Shown here piece by piece: positions 47,148 to 55,567 of a stretch of 64,000 nt of DNA. The notes beneath the pieces are model-generated. The model was not told the origin of the DNA and did not search any database. It saw only the letters and a program-made list of their open reading frames with translations. Position numbers and translations under genes: made by a program. The DNA comes from Prosthecobacter debontii. Its GTDB lineage: Bacteria; Verrucomicrobiota; Verrucomicrobiia; Verrucomicrobiales; Verrucomicrobiaceae. Position 1 is the first letter of the stretch, and each line of letters opens with the position of its first letter. Location: contig CAMAQH010000005.1 of NCBI GenBank assembly GCA_945860295.1, positions 62,001-126,000 of the forward strand. The letters run 5' to 3'.

Positions 47148-48257
47148 TCATTTAGATAGAACGAAATTCACGAATTCGTGGAGCCGTTCGTGATATCGCG
47201 GAATCGAAAACTCTTGTGTATATAGCTGATGGTTGGGGTTGTGCTCACATGCCTGACTGCGGTCTTTGCGGCGCACCTCGGTCATGCGCTGCGCAAGTTC
47301 GGATGGCTCAGTTGAGATCAAGCAGTGTAGGTCAGCTGAGTTGAACTGGCGGAATACTTCATGTCCATGGGTGGCTGTCATGATGATCGGCGTCCCTATG
47401 GCCAGTGTCTCCATGACGCTGAGGTCGAGATAACTCTGCCGATTAGTATTCACCACACAATCCACCGAAGCGATCCAGTCGTGGATTCTGGAAGTGAACC
47501 CCACGTCAATGACTCCAGGATCACGCAAAGGTTCGCCACTGCCACACACAATCAGACGGAGATCTTTCCTGGTCTCATAGACTTTCGAGAATGCCTCTCT
47601 CACGATATCAAATCCCTTGATGGGTAGCCGACGTCCGATATAGAGCAAATAAGTGTATTGGGGGTCTAGTGGAATTAGTCCCACGTCAGACGGAATAGCC
47701 GCTCCTGACTGAATATAATGCAAATCAAGGTCTGGACCGATCAAGGACTCATAGATGCTTCTCGCTCCCTCGTTTGGTAGCACTAACACCGATGACCGAA
47801 CAATGAGATCACGAACTGTTTTTTCCTCCATCTTACGCTGCTGCACGGCTTCCGCCTCGTCTCCAAGAATCTCCATCCAAGGCAGTTCGGGACAGTGGGG
47901 TTGGTAGATTACTATTTGATCGGGACGGATGAACGGTGCGAACTGCTCGTAAAACCCGTGGTGCATGAACCACAGGATGCGCGCAGATGCCATTCCGGCT
48001 TCTATGAACACGCTCTGGTTCAAAAGGTATCTTGAATTTTGTAACGTCCTCAAGATATTTGCGGGATTCAGCAATATCTCAGCCTGACCGATGAGGCGTT
48101 TCCAACGGGAACGGAGCACGGTAGGAACGGGTGCTGTGACTTCGATGCCGCGAAGTTTGAACGGGCGTATAAGTTGAGAGATGAACCCTTCCGGCCCTCC
48201 GGAGTTTTTTCTTCCTTCGTGCGGGAAAACGACCAACACTTTATCTCTGAGTTTCAT
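47148..48257 (-). CDS. GT4 glycosyltransferase, cassette copy 1
   Basis: A 369-residue GT-B enzyme starting MKLRDKVLVVFPHEGRKNSG. LLYIGRRLPIKGFDIVREAF opens the C-terminal donor domain; DLSVMETLAIGTPIIMTATH replaces the standard E-x7-E. It closely resembles the protein at 53316-54437 along its full length. Its ATG overlaps the glf stop by 4 bp. Association with UDP-Galp mutase suggests, but does not show, a galactofuranosyl transfer role. Confidence 0.88.
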   Translation of the reverse strand: MKLRDKVLVVFPHEGRKNSGGPEGFISQLIRPFKLRGIEVTAPVPTVLRSRWKRLIGQAEILLNPANILRTLQNSRYLLNQSVFIEAGMASARILWFMHHGFYEQFAPFIRPDQIVIYQPHCPELPWMEILGDEAEAVQQRKMEEKTVRDLIVRSSVLVLPNEGARSIYESLIGPDLDLHYIQSGAAIPSDVGLIPLDPQYTYLLYIGRRLPIKGFDIVREAFSKVYETRKDLRLIVCGSGEPLRDPGVIDVGFTSRIHDWIASVDCVVNTNRQSYLDLSVMETLAIGTPIIMTATHGHEVFRQFNSADLHCLISTEPSELAQRMTEVRRKDRSQACEHNPNHQLYTQEFSIPRYHERLHEFVNFVLSK

Positions 48258-49387
48258 GTCGGTTGGGGGAGTTCCAGAAATTGGCGGGTGACCTTCAGGG
48301 CCTCCTCAATTACCACATTCATGTCGAGGTAGCGATAAGAGCCCAATCTACCTATAAAAGTGACTCCCGGAGAGGCAGCGGCGCGCTGTTGATATTTTTC
48401 CAGAACCGTCATGTCGGTCTTCAATCTTTTGGGGTAGTAGGGGGTGTCGGCAGCAGTGGTTTCTTTGCTGAATTCGGTGAAGACGACGGTGCGATTATGT
48501 GTCTCCCAAGGAGCGAAGTGCTTATGCTCATGGACGCGAGTGAAGGGGACTTCCAAGCCTGGGTAGTTGATCACGGCATTGCCCTGGTAATCGCCCTCAG
48601 CCACCAATCGATCCCAGTAAACGGTGCGGTAGCCTAGACGTCCCTCCTCATAGCCGAAGAAGGCATCAATGGGGCCGCTGAAAAAGACATGGCCAAAGTC
48701 CCGCTGCATGGCGGGGTCCCACGGCGTGGAAACCCGAACGCTGATGCAGGGGTGATCCAGCAGGTTCTCAATGACGCGGGTATATCCCGCCTCAGGAATG
48801 CCGACGAAGGTGTCGGCATAGTAGTTGTCATCGTAACTGAAACGCACTGGCAGGCGGCTCAGGATTGAAGCTGGCAACTCTCGTGGACTACAGCCCCATT
48901 GCTTCTGAGTGTAGCCGAGAAAAAAAGCTTCGTAGAGATCCCGACCAATCATTTTCAAAGCCTGCTCTTCAAAGTTTGCTGGTGCGGTGATTGAGGAATC
49001 GGCAACACTGGCGAGGAAGGCTCTGGCCTCCACTGGGTTGAGATGCCTACCATAGAACTGGTTGATCGTGTGGAGATTGATCGGCAAACTGAAGATGCCT
49101 CGCTGCGTTGATGCCTTGACCCGATTCACAAATGGATGAAAGACACCAAAACGATTCACATAGTCCCAGGTTTCTCGGTTGCTGGTATGAAAAATGTGGG
49201 GGCCGTAGACGTGTTCAAGAATGCCTGTGTCTGCGGCCCGCACCGAGTGGCAGTTCCCTGCCACATGATCACGAGAATCGATGACGACTGAGGAGATGTT
49301 CGCACGCTCCGCGAGCTCACGAGCGACGACTGCGCCGGCAAAGCCGGCGCCCACAATGAGAATGGGCCGTTGATTGGAAGATGACAT
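48254..49387 (-). CDS. glf: UDP-galactopyranose mutase, cassette copy 1
   Basis: A 377-residue flavoenzyme that converts UDP-galactopyranose to UDP-galactofuranose. ILIVGAGFAGAVVAREL is the FAD-binding Rossmann motif; VAGNCHS, YGPHIFHTSN, GYTQKQWGCSP and IGRLGSYRYLDMN are family hallmarks, the last near the active-site arginines. Length matches bacterial Glf. ATG at 49387 shares its A with the wzt stop (TGATG), preferred to a TTG one codon earlier. It points to galactofuranose in the exported glycan. Confidence 0.96.
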   Translation of the reverse strand: MSSSNQRPILIVGAGFAGAVVARELAERANISSVVIDSRDHVAGNCHSVRAADTGILEHVYGPHIFHTSNRETWDYVNRFGVFHPFVNRVKASTQRGIFSLPINLHTINQFYGRHLNPVEARAFLASVADSSITAPANFEEQALKMIGRDLYEAFFLGYTQKQWGCSPRELPASILSRLPVRFSYDDNYYADTFVGIPEAGYTRVIENLLDHPCISVRVSTPWDPAMQRDFGHVFFSGPIDAFFGYEEGRLGYRTVYWDRLVAEGDYQGNAVINYPGLEVPFTRVHEHKHFAPWETHNRTVVFTEFSKETTAADTPYYPKRLKTDMTVLEKYQQRAAASPGVTFIGRLGSYRYLDMNVVIEEALKVTRQFLELPQPT

Positions 49388-50649
49388 CAAGATGAAAGCG
49401 TTGCAGGAGTTCGATTCAGTGTCATCGGGAGCAGCACGAGTCCGGGTTCGGTCTCTAACCCTTTGATGGTTGTCTCCTCAAGCACGGTGAAACTCATGGC
49501 GTCTGGATTCCATGCATAGGTGCCAGGATGGCCATCACAGATGCCGAAACCTAGCGTGTAGCTTCCTGGCTTCAGAAACTCAACAGGGAGGTTGCAGGAA
49601 GCCTTTAGATGTCCTGCCTCTGCCGGTTGAAAGGCGAGACACTGCGGCTCGTGTGCGGTGCAGACGCGAACACCATCCAGGAACAAAGCGATGGTAATTC
49701 GTAACTGCTGAATTGGCTGAAGCAGCCGGACCTCTAAATCGATCACGGGCTTGTCATTCCGATGGCAGAGTCTAGGGCCAGCCTCGGTGCCAGCAAGGGC
49801 GATGCTAACTATTTCGATCTGGCTGGCCAGTGGCCCCGAGAACCGACCACTTGTGGTTGAATCGCGACAGACTTCCGCATAGTGGCTGAGAGTCACTTCA
49901 GGAAGCCCTTGGAACGTCAGCCGACCCGCATCCAGAAGCACACCCTGGGTGCACATTGCGCGCACTTGGCCAAGGTTATGACTCACAAATAGGACCGTCC
50001 TGCCGCCTTTCGCTACATCCTGCATTTTCCCCAGGCACTTCTTCTGGAATTCGGCATCCCCGACCGCGAGCACTTCATCCACGATCAGAATCTCGGGCTC
50101 CAGATGGGCGGCGACGGCAAAGGCGAGTCGCACATACATGCCGCTGCTGTAGCGTTTAACCGGGGTGTCGAGGAACTTTTCAACTCCCGCGAAGGCGACG
50201 ATTTCATCAAACTTGGCTTTGATCTCGGCGCGGTGCATCCCGAGGATGGCACCGTTGAGGAAGATGTTTTCACGGCCGGTGAGCTCTGGGTGGAAGCCGG
50301 TGCCGACTTCCAGCAGTGAGGCGACTCGACCATTGAGGGTGATGCGTCCGGTCGTGGGCTCGGTGATGCGGCTGAGGATTTTTAATAGCGTGCTCTTGCC
50401 GGCCCCGTTGCGGCCAATGATGCCGAGAACTTCCCCACGTTTCACTTCAAAATTGATGTCCTTCAGTGCCCAGAAGTCCTCTTGAGAAGGCTGCGGGGTG
50501 AAGGATGCAGGATGAAGCCAACGCAACGGGGCTTTGGCGGCGTGGATCAGTGTATCACTGAACTTACGGTAGCCGCCCCTGCTGCCCTGGTGATTCAGGG
50601 TGTAGCGCTTGCCGATGTTTTCAGCGCGAATGATGACGTCGTCAGACAT
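49387..50649 (-). CDS. wzt: Polysaccharide ABC exporter ATPase (Wzt type), cassette copy 1
   Basis: A 420-residue ATPase for export of a lipid-linked glycan with the Wzm permease. Walker A is GRNGAGKST (79-87), followed by RYSSGMYVRLAFAVA (signature) and ILIVDEVLAVGDAEFQKKC (Walker B). Residues about 290-420 form the Wzt C-terminal sandwich that in E. coli O9a binds the chain end. ATG 50649 gives the standard MSDDVIIRAENIGKRY; the frame is open further up, but that part is repeat-rich. The segment before Walker A (residues 41-57) differs fully from copy 2. Confidence 0.95.
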   Translation of the reverse strand: MSDDVIIRAENIGKRYTLNHQGSRGGYRKFSDTLIHAAKAPLRWLHPASFTPQPSQEDFWALKDINFEVKRGEVLGIIGRNGAGKSTLLKILSRITEPTTGRITLNGRVASLLEVGTGFHPELTGRENIFLNGAILGMHRAEIKAKFDEIVAFAGVEKFLDTPVKRYSSGMYVRLAFAVAAHLEPEILIVDEVLAVGDAEFQKKCLGKMQDVAKGGRTVLFVSHNLGQVRAMCTQGVLLDAGRLTFQGLPEVTLSHYAEVCRDSTTSGRFSGPLASQIEIVSIALAGTEAGPRLCHRNDKPVIDLEVRLLQPIQQLRITIALFLDGVRVCTAHEPQCLAFQPAEAGHLKASCNLPVEFLKPGSYTLGFGICDGHPGTYAWNPDAMSFTVLEETTIKGLETEPGLVLLPMTLNRTPATLSS

Positions 50650-50844
50650 GTGGGGTGTGGTAGCCTGAATTCGAGTTGAGGGTTTTGAGTTGAGTGTTGA
50701 GGGCCTGAAACTGAAGCCGTTAGAGTCACAACAAGCACTCACCTTTAGATCGAGCGAACCTGGAAGACTCAAGGGGTTGCTTATCAATCACTCAATTCCC
50801 TTCGGGACTTCGCAGCTTAACGATGAACTCTCAACTTTGGTTCT
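50650..50844. repeat. Non-coding spacer with degenerate word repeats
   Basis: The 195-bp spacer between hepT and wzt copy 1 carries low-complexity words: GAGTTGAGGGTTTTGAGTTG-type units at about 50671-50701 and, on the other side, CACTCAATTCCC and AACTCTCAACTTTGG at about 50788-50838. On the minus strand this reads as repeated CTCAACTC/CTCAAAACC units. A G+C dip and no gene-like codon pattern are seen. Confidence 0.5.
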
Positions 50845-51315
50845 TTAAGTGCGTTGTGATATGTCAGCCACCAATGGTGAGGCATAGGCAACCACTCGGT
50901 CACAGATGGCATCAAAGACTGGCTTTTGCTCCCGGCAATAAGTGAAAACTTCTGCCGCTTTCGCGCCGGCATAATCATGCGCAATGATGTTTCGCACGTC
51001 TTTCATTTCGCGCAATTCGGTGGCCCGGTTCACCAATCCGCGTTTCTCGGCACGGTTGACCACGTCCAGCAGGGTGCCATCAGCTTTTAACTCTACGCGG
51101 TCCAAACTGCGTAGCACCTTATTGACCAGCAAGTCCACCGCGCGGGCAAAGCGTCCGGTGAATGCCTCGACGCTTTCCAACTGCGCCTCAGTCGTGTCGG
51201 CCAAGGTGGCTGGCAGGTGCTCAACTTGCTGGAACGAGTAATTCAAATGCCGCCGGACATCGCGCAGGTCCGCCAATCCCTGATTCAGCAGTTGGCTAAC
51301 ACGATCTAATTTCAT
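50845..51315 (-). CDS. hepT: HepT-like HEPN toxin of a HepT/MntA pair
   Basis: A 156-residue HEPN (DUF86-like) protein. The RNase motif R-x4-H-x-Y appears as RNIIAHDY near residue 110. In studied HepT/MntA systems HepT is an RNase toxin and MntA silences it by adding AMP to the Tyr of that motif. The start overlaps the mntA stop as ATGA, so the two are made together. It sits between the two wzt cassettes. Family membership is clear; toxicity here is inference. Confidence 0.88.
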   Translation of the reverse strand: MKLDRVSQLLNQGLADLRDVRRHLNYSFQQVEHLPATLADTTEAQLESVEAFTGRFARAVDLLVNKVLRSLDRVELKADGTLLDVVNRAEKRGLVNRATELREMKDVRNIIAHDYAGAKAAEVFTYCREQKPVFDAICDRVVAYASPLVADISQRT

Positions 51316-51599
51316 AATTTAACTCCTGTTTCTTGAGCCATCACAGACAGTGGTTCACTTATTTGATCCCGCCGCCGCACTAACAAATCCAGTTGTTGCC
51401 AGCCGATACGATCCAGAATTCGGGTGCGCAATTGCAAGACATCACGGAACCCCAGTGTGTCTGAAAGGACGAGTAGGTCGATATCACCGCCTTTGGCGAA
51501 ATCGTCAGTGCGCGAGCCGAAAAGATAAATTTCGGCAGATGGGTCTGACCGCCGAGTTTCTTCGCCGATGGCTTCCACTTCTTTTGCTTCAAGTCTCAT
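51312..51599 (-). CDS. mntA: MntA-like minimal nucleotidyltransferase antitoxin
   Basis: A 95-residue nucleotidyltransferase with the signature GSRTDDFAKGGDIDLLV (about 28-44), giving GS-x10-D-x-D, and a third carboxylate in QLDLLV. Minimal nucleotidyltransferases of this type pair with HepT and AMPylate it to block its RNase activity. The 4-bp overlap with hepT and the order antitoxin-first fit a toxin-antitoxin operon. The catalytic residues all look intact. Confidence 0.88.
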   Translation of the reverse strand: MRLEAKEVEAIGEETRRSDPSAEIYLFGSRTDDFAKGGDIDLLVLSDTLGFRDVLQLRTRILDRIGWQQLDLLVRRRDQISEPLSVMAQETGVKL

Positions 51600-51734
51600 C
51601 GTTTGATATTGCCATCGGGATCAGGTTTTGCGTTTTTGAACCGCTGATATGACGCTGCTCAGACGCTCATGGATAACTTCTGCCGTCAGCATTTTATTAG
51701 CGTCATGTAAGCGGTAAAAACGGGAATGGAGGGC

Positions 51735-52028
51735 CTACGGGCATGCGCTGCGGCGATCCAGTGCATGTTGGAAGCTGATGAGCCGACGAATCAAAGCGTT
51801 GTAGCGGGCGTAGGCGTCGCCGCTGGTCTGTCGAAGCAGTTGGTAGAGGCGCTGCTGGGGTTCGTGCATGGAGAAGACGTGGCCTTCTAATGTCAGACCA
51901 GAACGAAGTAAGCGAGGTGCGCCGATAGCGACCAGACATGACTCGACGGTGATCTTGCCAGCTTCGCCATCGCTGATGCCTTGGCTGATGAGATCGCCTC
52001 CAGGGAGATGGTCGAAAGTGGAAGTCAT
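51735..52028 (-). CDS. Small protein of unknown function coupled to a nucleotidyltransferase
   Basis: A 97-residue protein with no family I recognise. It has a helical C-terminal half, LYQLLRQTSGDAYARYNALI, and no membrane segment. Its ATG at 52028 overlaps the stop of the DUF6036-like nucleotidyltransferase gene (ATGA), so the two are probably a functional pair. Its place just before mntA suggests a second toxin-antitoxin-like pair; that is a guess from layout. Confidence 0.65.
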   Translation of the reverse strand: MTSTFDHLPGGDLISQGISDGEAGKITVESCLVAIGAPRLLRSGLTLEGHVFSMHEPQQRLYQLLRQTSGDAYARYNALIRRLISFQHALDRRSACP

Positions 52029-52555
52029 GGGCGAAATGTGGAGCAGAAGTTCTCGACTTGCTCGCGGAAGACTGAGGGTGTGATGGCTGGATAACGAATG
52101 AGTTCTAGCTCGATGGCTGCGAAAAATTCCTGTAAACGTGGCAGGGTGATCATGTGCCGATCCAGCATGGCTCGGACGTCGAGCAGGTCGCGGGTATGTC
52201 CTCGTTCGAGCTTGGCTAAGGCTTGTGAATAGTAGTCGTAGTGATGGAAATCAAGGGTGCCGTGCCGAGCGATGAAAACGCTGCGCTCCTGCCAGCCTGG
52301 AAGCGGAGGAATGAACTGATCTGGTGCCGCAAGTTCGACATTCACATCCAGTTGATCCTTTAAAATGGCAATGGCTTCAAAGAAACCTTGGGGTTCGGGT
52401 GCAGCTTTGAGGTCGATGTCTAGGGTGTTCAGCCGCCAGCGGTGCAAGAGTGCCGTGGCTCCGCCAGTGAGATAGATACGACCTGGACCTTTTGTTCGAG
52501 CCGCGAGTGCAGTCATGAAGGCTTCTAGCTTGAGAATATCGGTCTCAGTTCGCAC
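52025..52555 (-). CDS. DUF6036-like nucleotidyltransferase
   Basis: A 176-residue protein with a nucleotidyltransferase-fold start: RIYLTGGATALLHRWR followed by LDIDLKAAPE, giving the G-G...D-x-D pattern. A further acid in DFHHYDYYSQALAKLERGH may complete the site. DALAKL-type and DLLDVRAML stretches recall AbiEii/DUF6036 toxins and related proteins. The start is GTG at 52555. Its 97-residue partner overlaps by 4 bp. Toxin activity is not shown. Confidence 0.75.
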   Translation of the reverse strand: MRTETDILKLEAFMTALAARTKGPGRIYLTGGATALLHRWRLNTLDIDLKAAPEPQGFFEAIAILKDQLDVNVELAAPDQFIPPLPGWQERSVFIARHGTLDFHHYDYYSQALAKLERGHTRDLLDVRAMLDRHMITLPRLQEFFAAIELELIRYPAITPSVFREQVENFCSTFRP

Positions 52556-52588
52556 GGCGGAGGGGCAAATATCGAATGACGGTGGGGA

Positions 52589-53221
52589 TCAGTACCGCCA
52601 CCAGTAAAGCAAGAGTTTGATGACTTCGTTCTGGAAGGCCATGAGACCGGGCTCCTTTTGCCACCAATTGGTTTGATTGTATTGCTTGTTGGTCAGGGAG
52701 ACAACGAGTGCCTGAGTCTCCGCTGGGAGGGTGCGGCGCATGAGCCAGTCCACTCGGCGGGTATGGGTGAAATCGGTGGGGATGATGACGGTGTGGAGCT
52801 TATGAGTTTGGAGCCAATCTCGGAGCGCCAGGGCTTCGTCGCGAGTGCTGGTGACATCGCTGCCCAAAGAAACGATGGCGGCAGCCGGGATGCCGAGTTT
52901 GTCCAAGACGGCGCGGCTGACCTCGGATTCGCGGGGCTGGATGCCGATCTGGTTCAGTGATGAGGACTCGACCTGGGCAATCAAGATGCGCGGGGCCCAG
53001 CCCTGCTGGTAAAGCCGCGCAGCCTCAAAAGGCCGAGTAGCACTGCCGCCACCCAGAATCGCAATGGCGTCAGCCTTGGCCAAGGGGTCATTGATTTCCC
53101 AAGTGGTGGCCAATCCGGTCAGCAGTGGCGCGCGATACGACCAGGCAACACCAAACAGGACTCCACCGAGAACGAGAGTGAAGCCTAGCCACTTGAGACG
53201 CTGAAGAAGTTTAGCGGACAA
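52589..53221 (-). CDS. DUF218/YdcF-SanA-like membrane-anchored protein
   Basis: A 210-residue protein with one N-terminal membrane helix (about 12-30) and a DUF218 domain: ADAIAILGGGSATRPFEAA, LGSDVTSTRDEALALRDWL and HTVIIPTDFTHTRRVDWLMRR. The acidic and His residues of these blocks are the presumed active site. ElyC/SanA members act on envelope carbohydrate carrier metabolism in E. coli. Its place in a glycan locus fits, but the reaction is unknown. Confidence 0.87.
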   Translation of the reverse strand: MSAKLLQRLKWLGFTLVLGGVLFGVAWSYRAPLLTGLATTWEINDPLAKADAIAILGGGSATRPFEAARLYQQGWAPRILIAQVESSSLNQIGIQPRESEVSRAVLDKLGIPAAAIVSLGSDVTSTRDEALALRDWLQTHKLHTVIIPTDFTHTRRVDWLMRRTLPAETQALVVSLTNKQYNQTNWWQKEPGLMAFQNEVIKLLLYWWRY

Positions 53222-53315
53222 GGAGGAAGAGGGGAAGAGGGGAACGGTTTCTGGCCTCTGTGGCCTCCTGTTTAAATCAAAATTCAGAGATGAAAAACCA
53301 CTGAAACACTAGCTC

Positions 53316-54437
53316 TTAGTTTGATGTGTACTTTGACAGTATAAGATTAGCGAACTCTTCAAGGCGTTCGTGGTATTGCGGAATTGAAAACTCTTGTGCA
53401 TAAAGTTGATGATTGGGGGTATCCTCACGCACCTGACGGCGGTCTTTGCGACACAACTTTGTCATGCTCCGAGCAAATTCGGATGGTTCAGTTGAATTCA
53501 GGCAGTGCAGGTCGGCTGAGTTGAACTGCTGGAATACTTCATGGCCATGGGTGGCAGACATGATGATTGGTGTTCCGATGGCCAACGTCTCCATCACGCT
53601 GAGGTCGAGATAACTCTGACGGTTGGCATTTACCACACAATCTACCGAAGCAATCCAGTCGTGGATTCTGGAAGTGAATCCAATGTCAATGACTCCAGGA
53701 TCAAGCAAAGGCTCACCACTGCCACACACGATCAGTCGAAGGTCCTGTCTGGATGCATAGGCTTTGGAAAATGCCTCTCTGACAATGTCGAAGCCCTTGA
53801 TGGGCAACCGGCGTCCAATGTAGAGCAGATAGGTGAATTGTGGGTCGAGTGGGATAAGTCCCACGTCGGAAGGAATCGCTGCGCCAGATTGGAGATAACG
53901 CAGTTCAAGATCTGGACCAATCAAGGACTCATAAATACTTCGTGCCCCCTCGTTTGGCAGCACTAGTACTGACGAACGGGCGATGAGATCACGAACAGTT
54001 TTCTCTTCCCTCTTCCGCTGCTGCACGGCTTCCTCATCGACGCCGAGAACCTCCATCCAGGGCAGTTCGGGGCAGTGAGGCTGGTAGATGACTATTTGAT
54101 CAGGCTGGATGAAAGGCGCGAACAGTTCGTAAAACGCATGATGCATGAACCACAGGATGCGCGCGGATGCCATTCCGGCTTCTTTGAATAGACTCCGGTT
54201 TGGGAGGTAGCTGGGATTCCTCAGTGTTCCCAAGAGATTGGCGGGATTCAGCCACGTCTCAGGTTGGCCAAAGAGACGCTTCCACCGGGAGCGGAGAGGA
54301 GTGGTGATCGGTGGAGTGACTTCAATACCGCAGAGTTTGAATGGGCGAATGAGTTGAGAAATAAATCCCCCAGGCCCACCGGAGTTTTTTTTTCCTTCAT
54401 CTGTGAAGACAACCAACACTTTATCTTCGAGAATCAT
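53316..54437 (-). CDS. GT4 glycosyltransferase, cassette copy 2
   Basis: A 373-residue paralogue of the protein at 47148-48257, with the same LLYIGRRLPIKGFDIVREAF and DLSVMETLAIGTPIIMSATH blocks and the same length but for a few C-terminal residues (SKYTSN tail). Differences cluster in the first 80 residues, where GT-B enzymes often bind the acceptor. The ATG overlaps the glf copy 2 stop by 4 bp. Confidence 0.88.
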   Translation of the reverse strand: MILEDKVLVVFTDEGKKNSGGPGGFISQLIRPFKLCGIEVTPPITTPLRSRWKRLFGQPETWLNPANLLGTLRNPSYLPNRSLFKEAGMASARILWFMHHAFYELFAPFIQPDQIVIYQPHCPELPWMEVLGVDEEAVQQRKREEKTVRDLIARSSVLVLPNEGARSIYESLIGPDLELRYLQSGAAIPSDVGLIPLDPQFTYLLYIGRRLPIKGFDIVREAFSKAYASRQDLRLIVCGSGEPLLDPGVIDIGFTSRIHDWIASVDCVVNANRQSYLDLSVMETLAIGTPIIMSATHGHEVFQQFNSADLHCLNSTEPSEFARSMTKLCRKDRRQVREDTPNHQLYAQEFSIPQYHERLEEFANLILSKYTSN

Positions 54438-55567
54438 GTCGGATGTGTGAATCCAAAAAAGTCGCGGGAGACTTTCTGCGCTTCCTCAATGACCACATTC
54501 ATGTCGAGGTAACGATAGGAGCCCAGCCTGCCAATAAAAGTAACTCCAGAGCTTGCAGCGGCGCGTTGTCGGTATTTTTCCAGAACCGTCATGTCAGCCT
54601 TCAGTCTTTTGGGATAGTAAGGGGTGTCAGCAGGGGTGGTTTCTTTGCTGAATTCAGTGTAAACAACGGTGCGCTCATGGGTCTCCCAGGGAGCAAAATG
54701 TTTGTGCTCATGAATGCGTGTGTATGCGACATCCATACCAGGATAGTTGATGACCGCATTTCCTTGGTAATCGCCATCAGTGACCTTTCGATCCCAGTAA
54801 ACGGTGCGATAGCCTAGACGACCTTCTTCATAGTCAAAAAATGCATCAATGGAGCCGCTGAAAAAGACATGTTCAAAATCCCTCTGCATGGAAGAATCCC
54901 AGGGTGTGGAAACTCGAACACAGATGAGGGGATGGTCGAGAATATTTTCAATGACACGGGTATAACCTGCTTCTGGAAGTCCGACAAAAGAGTCTGCGTA
55001 ATAGTTGTCATCATAGTTGAAGCGCACTGGCAGTCGGCTCAGGATTGAAGCTGGTAATTCGCGTGGACTGCAGCCCCATTGCTTCTGAGTGTAGCCGAGA
55101 AAAAAGGCTTCGTAGAGATCCCGCCCGATCATTTTTAAGGCCTGCTCTTCAAAGTTTGCTGGTGTTGTGATTGAAGTGTCGGCAACGCTGGCGAGGAAGA
55201 CCTTGGCCTCCGTCGGATTTAGGTGCTTGCCGTAAAATTGATTGATCGTGTGGAGGTTGATCGGCAAACTGAAGATCCCACGCTCTGTCGATGCCTTTAC
55301 CCGATTCACAAAAGGATGAAAGGTGCCGAAGCGATTCACATACTCCCATGTCTCACGGTTACTGGTGTGAAAAATGTGCGGTCCATAGACATGCTCAAGG
55401 ATCCCTGTGTCCACGGCCCGCAACGAATGGCAGTTACCTGCCACATGATGCCGTGAATCGATAACGACCGAGGAGACGCCTGCGTGTTCGGCAAGTTCAC
55501 GAGCGACGACAGCACCCGATAGGCCAGCACCGACAACAAGAATAGGCTTGTGATTGAATGATGGCAT
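54434..55567 (-). CDS. glf: UDP-galactopyranose mutase, cassette copy 2
   Basis: A 377-residue second Glf with intact family motifs: VVGAGLSGAVVAREL, VAGNCHS, YGPHIFHTSN, GYTQKQWGCSP and IGRLGSYRYLDMN. It differs from copy 1 at scattered surface positions. ATG at 55567 overlaps the wzt copy 2 stop as TAATG, so MPSFNHKPILVV is the start, not the upstream Met at 55615. Both copies look active, so the need for two is unclear. Confidence 0.96.
   Translation of the reverse strand: MPSFNHKPILVVGAGLSGAVVARELAEHAGVSSVVIDSRHHVAGNCHSLRAVDTGILEHVYGPHIFHTSNRETWEYVNRFGTFHPFVNRVKASTERGIFSLPINLHTINQFYGKHLNPTEAKVFLASVADTSITTPANFEEQALKMIGRDLYEAFFLGYTQKQWGCSPRELPASILSRLPVRFNYDDNYYADSFVGLPEAGYTRVIENILDHPLICVRVSTPWDSSMQRDFEHVFFSGSIDAFFDYEEGRLGYRTVYWDRKVTDGDYQGNAVINYPGMDVAYTRIHEHKHFAPWETHERTVVYTEFSKETTPADTPYYPKRLKADMTVLEKYRQRAAASSGVTFIGRLGSYRYLDMNVVIEEAQKVSRDFFGFTHPT

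Noticed and set aside
52862-52880. Second ops-like GGCGGCAGC word on the plus strand
   Set aside because: It is within the DUF218 coding region and on the opposite strand to transcription, so it is most likely chance; it also warns that the leader match may be chance.
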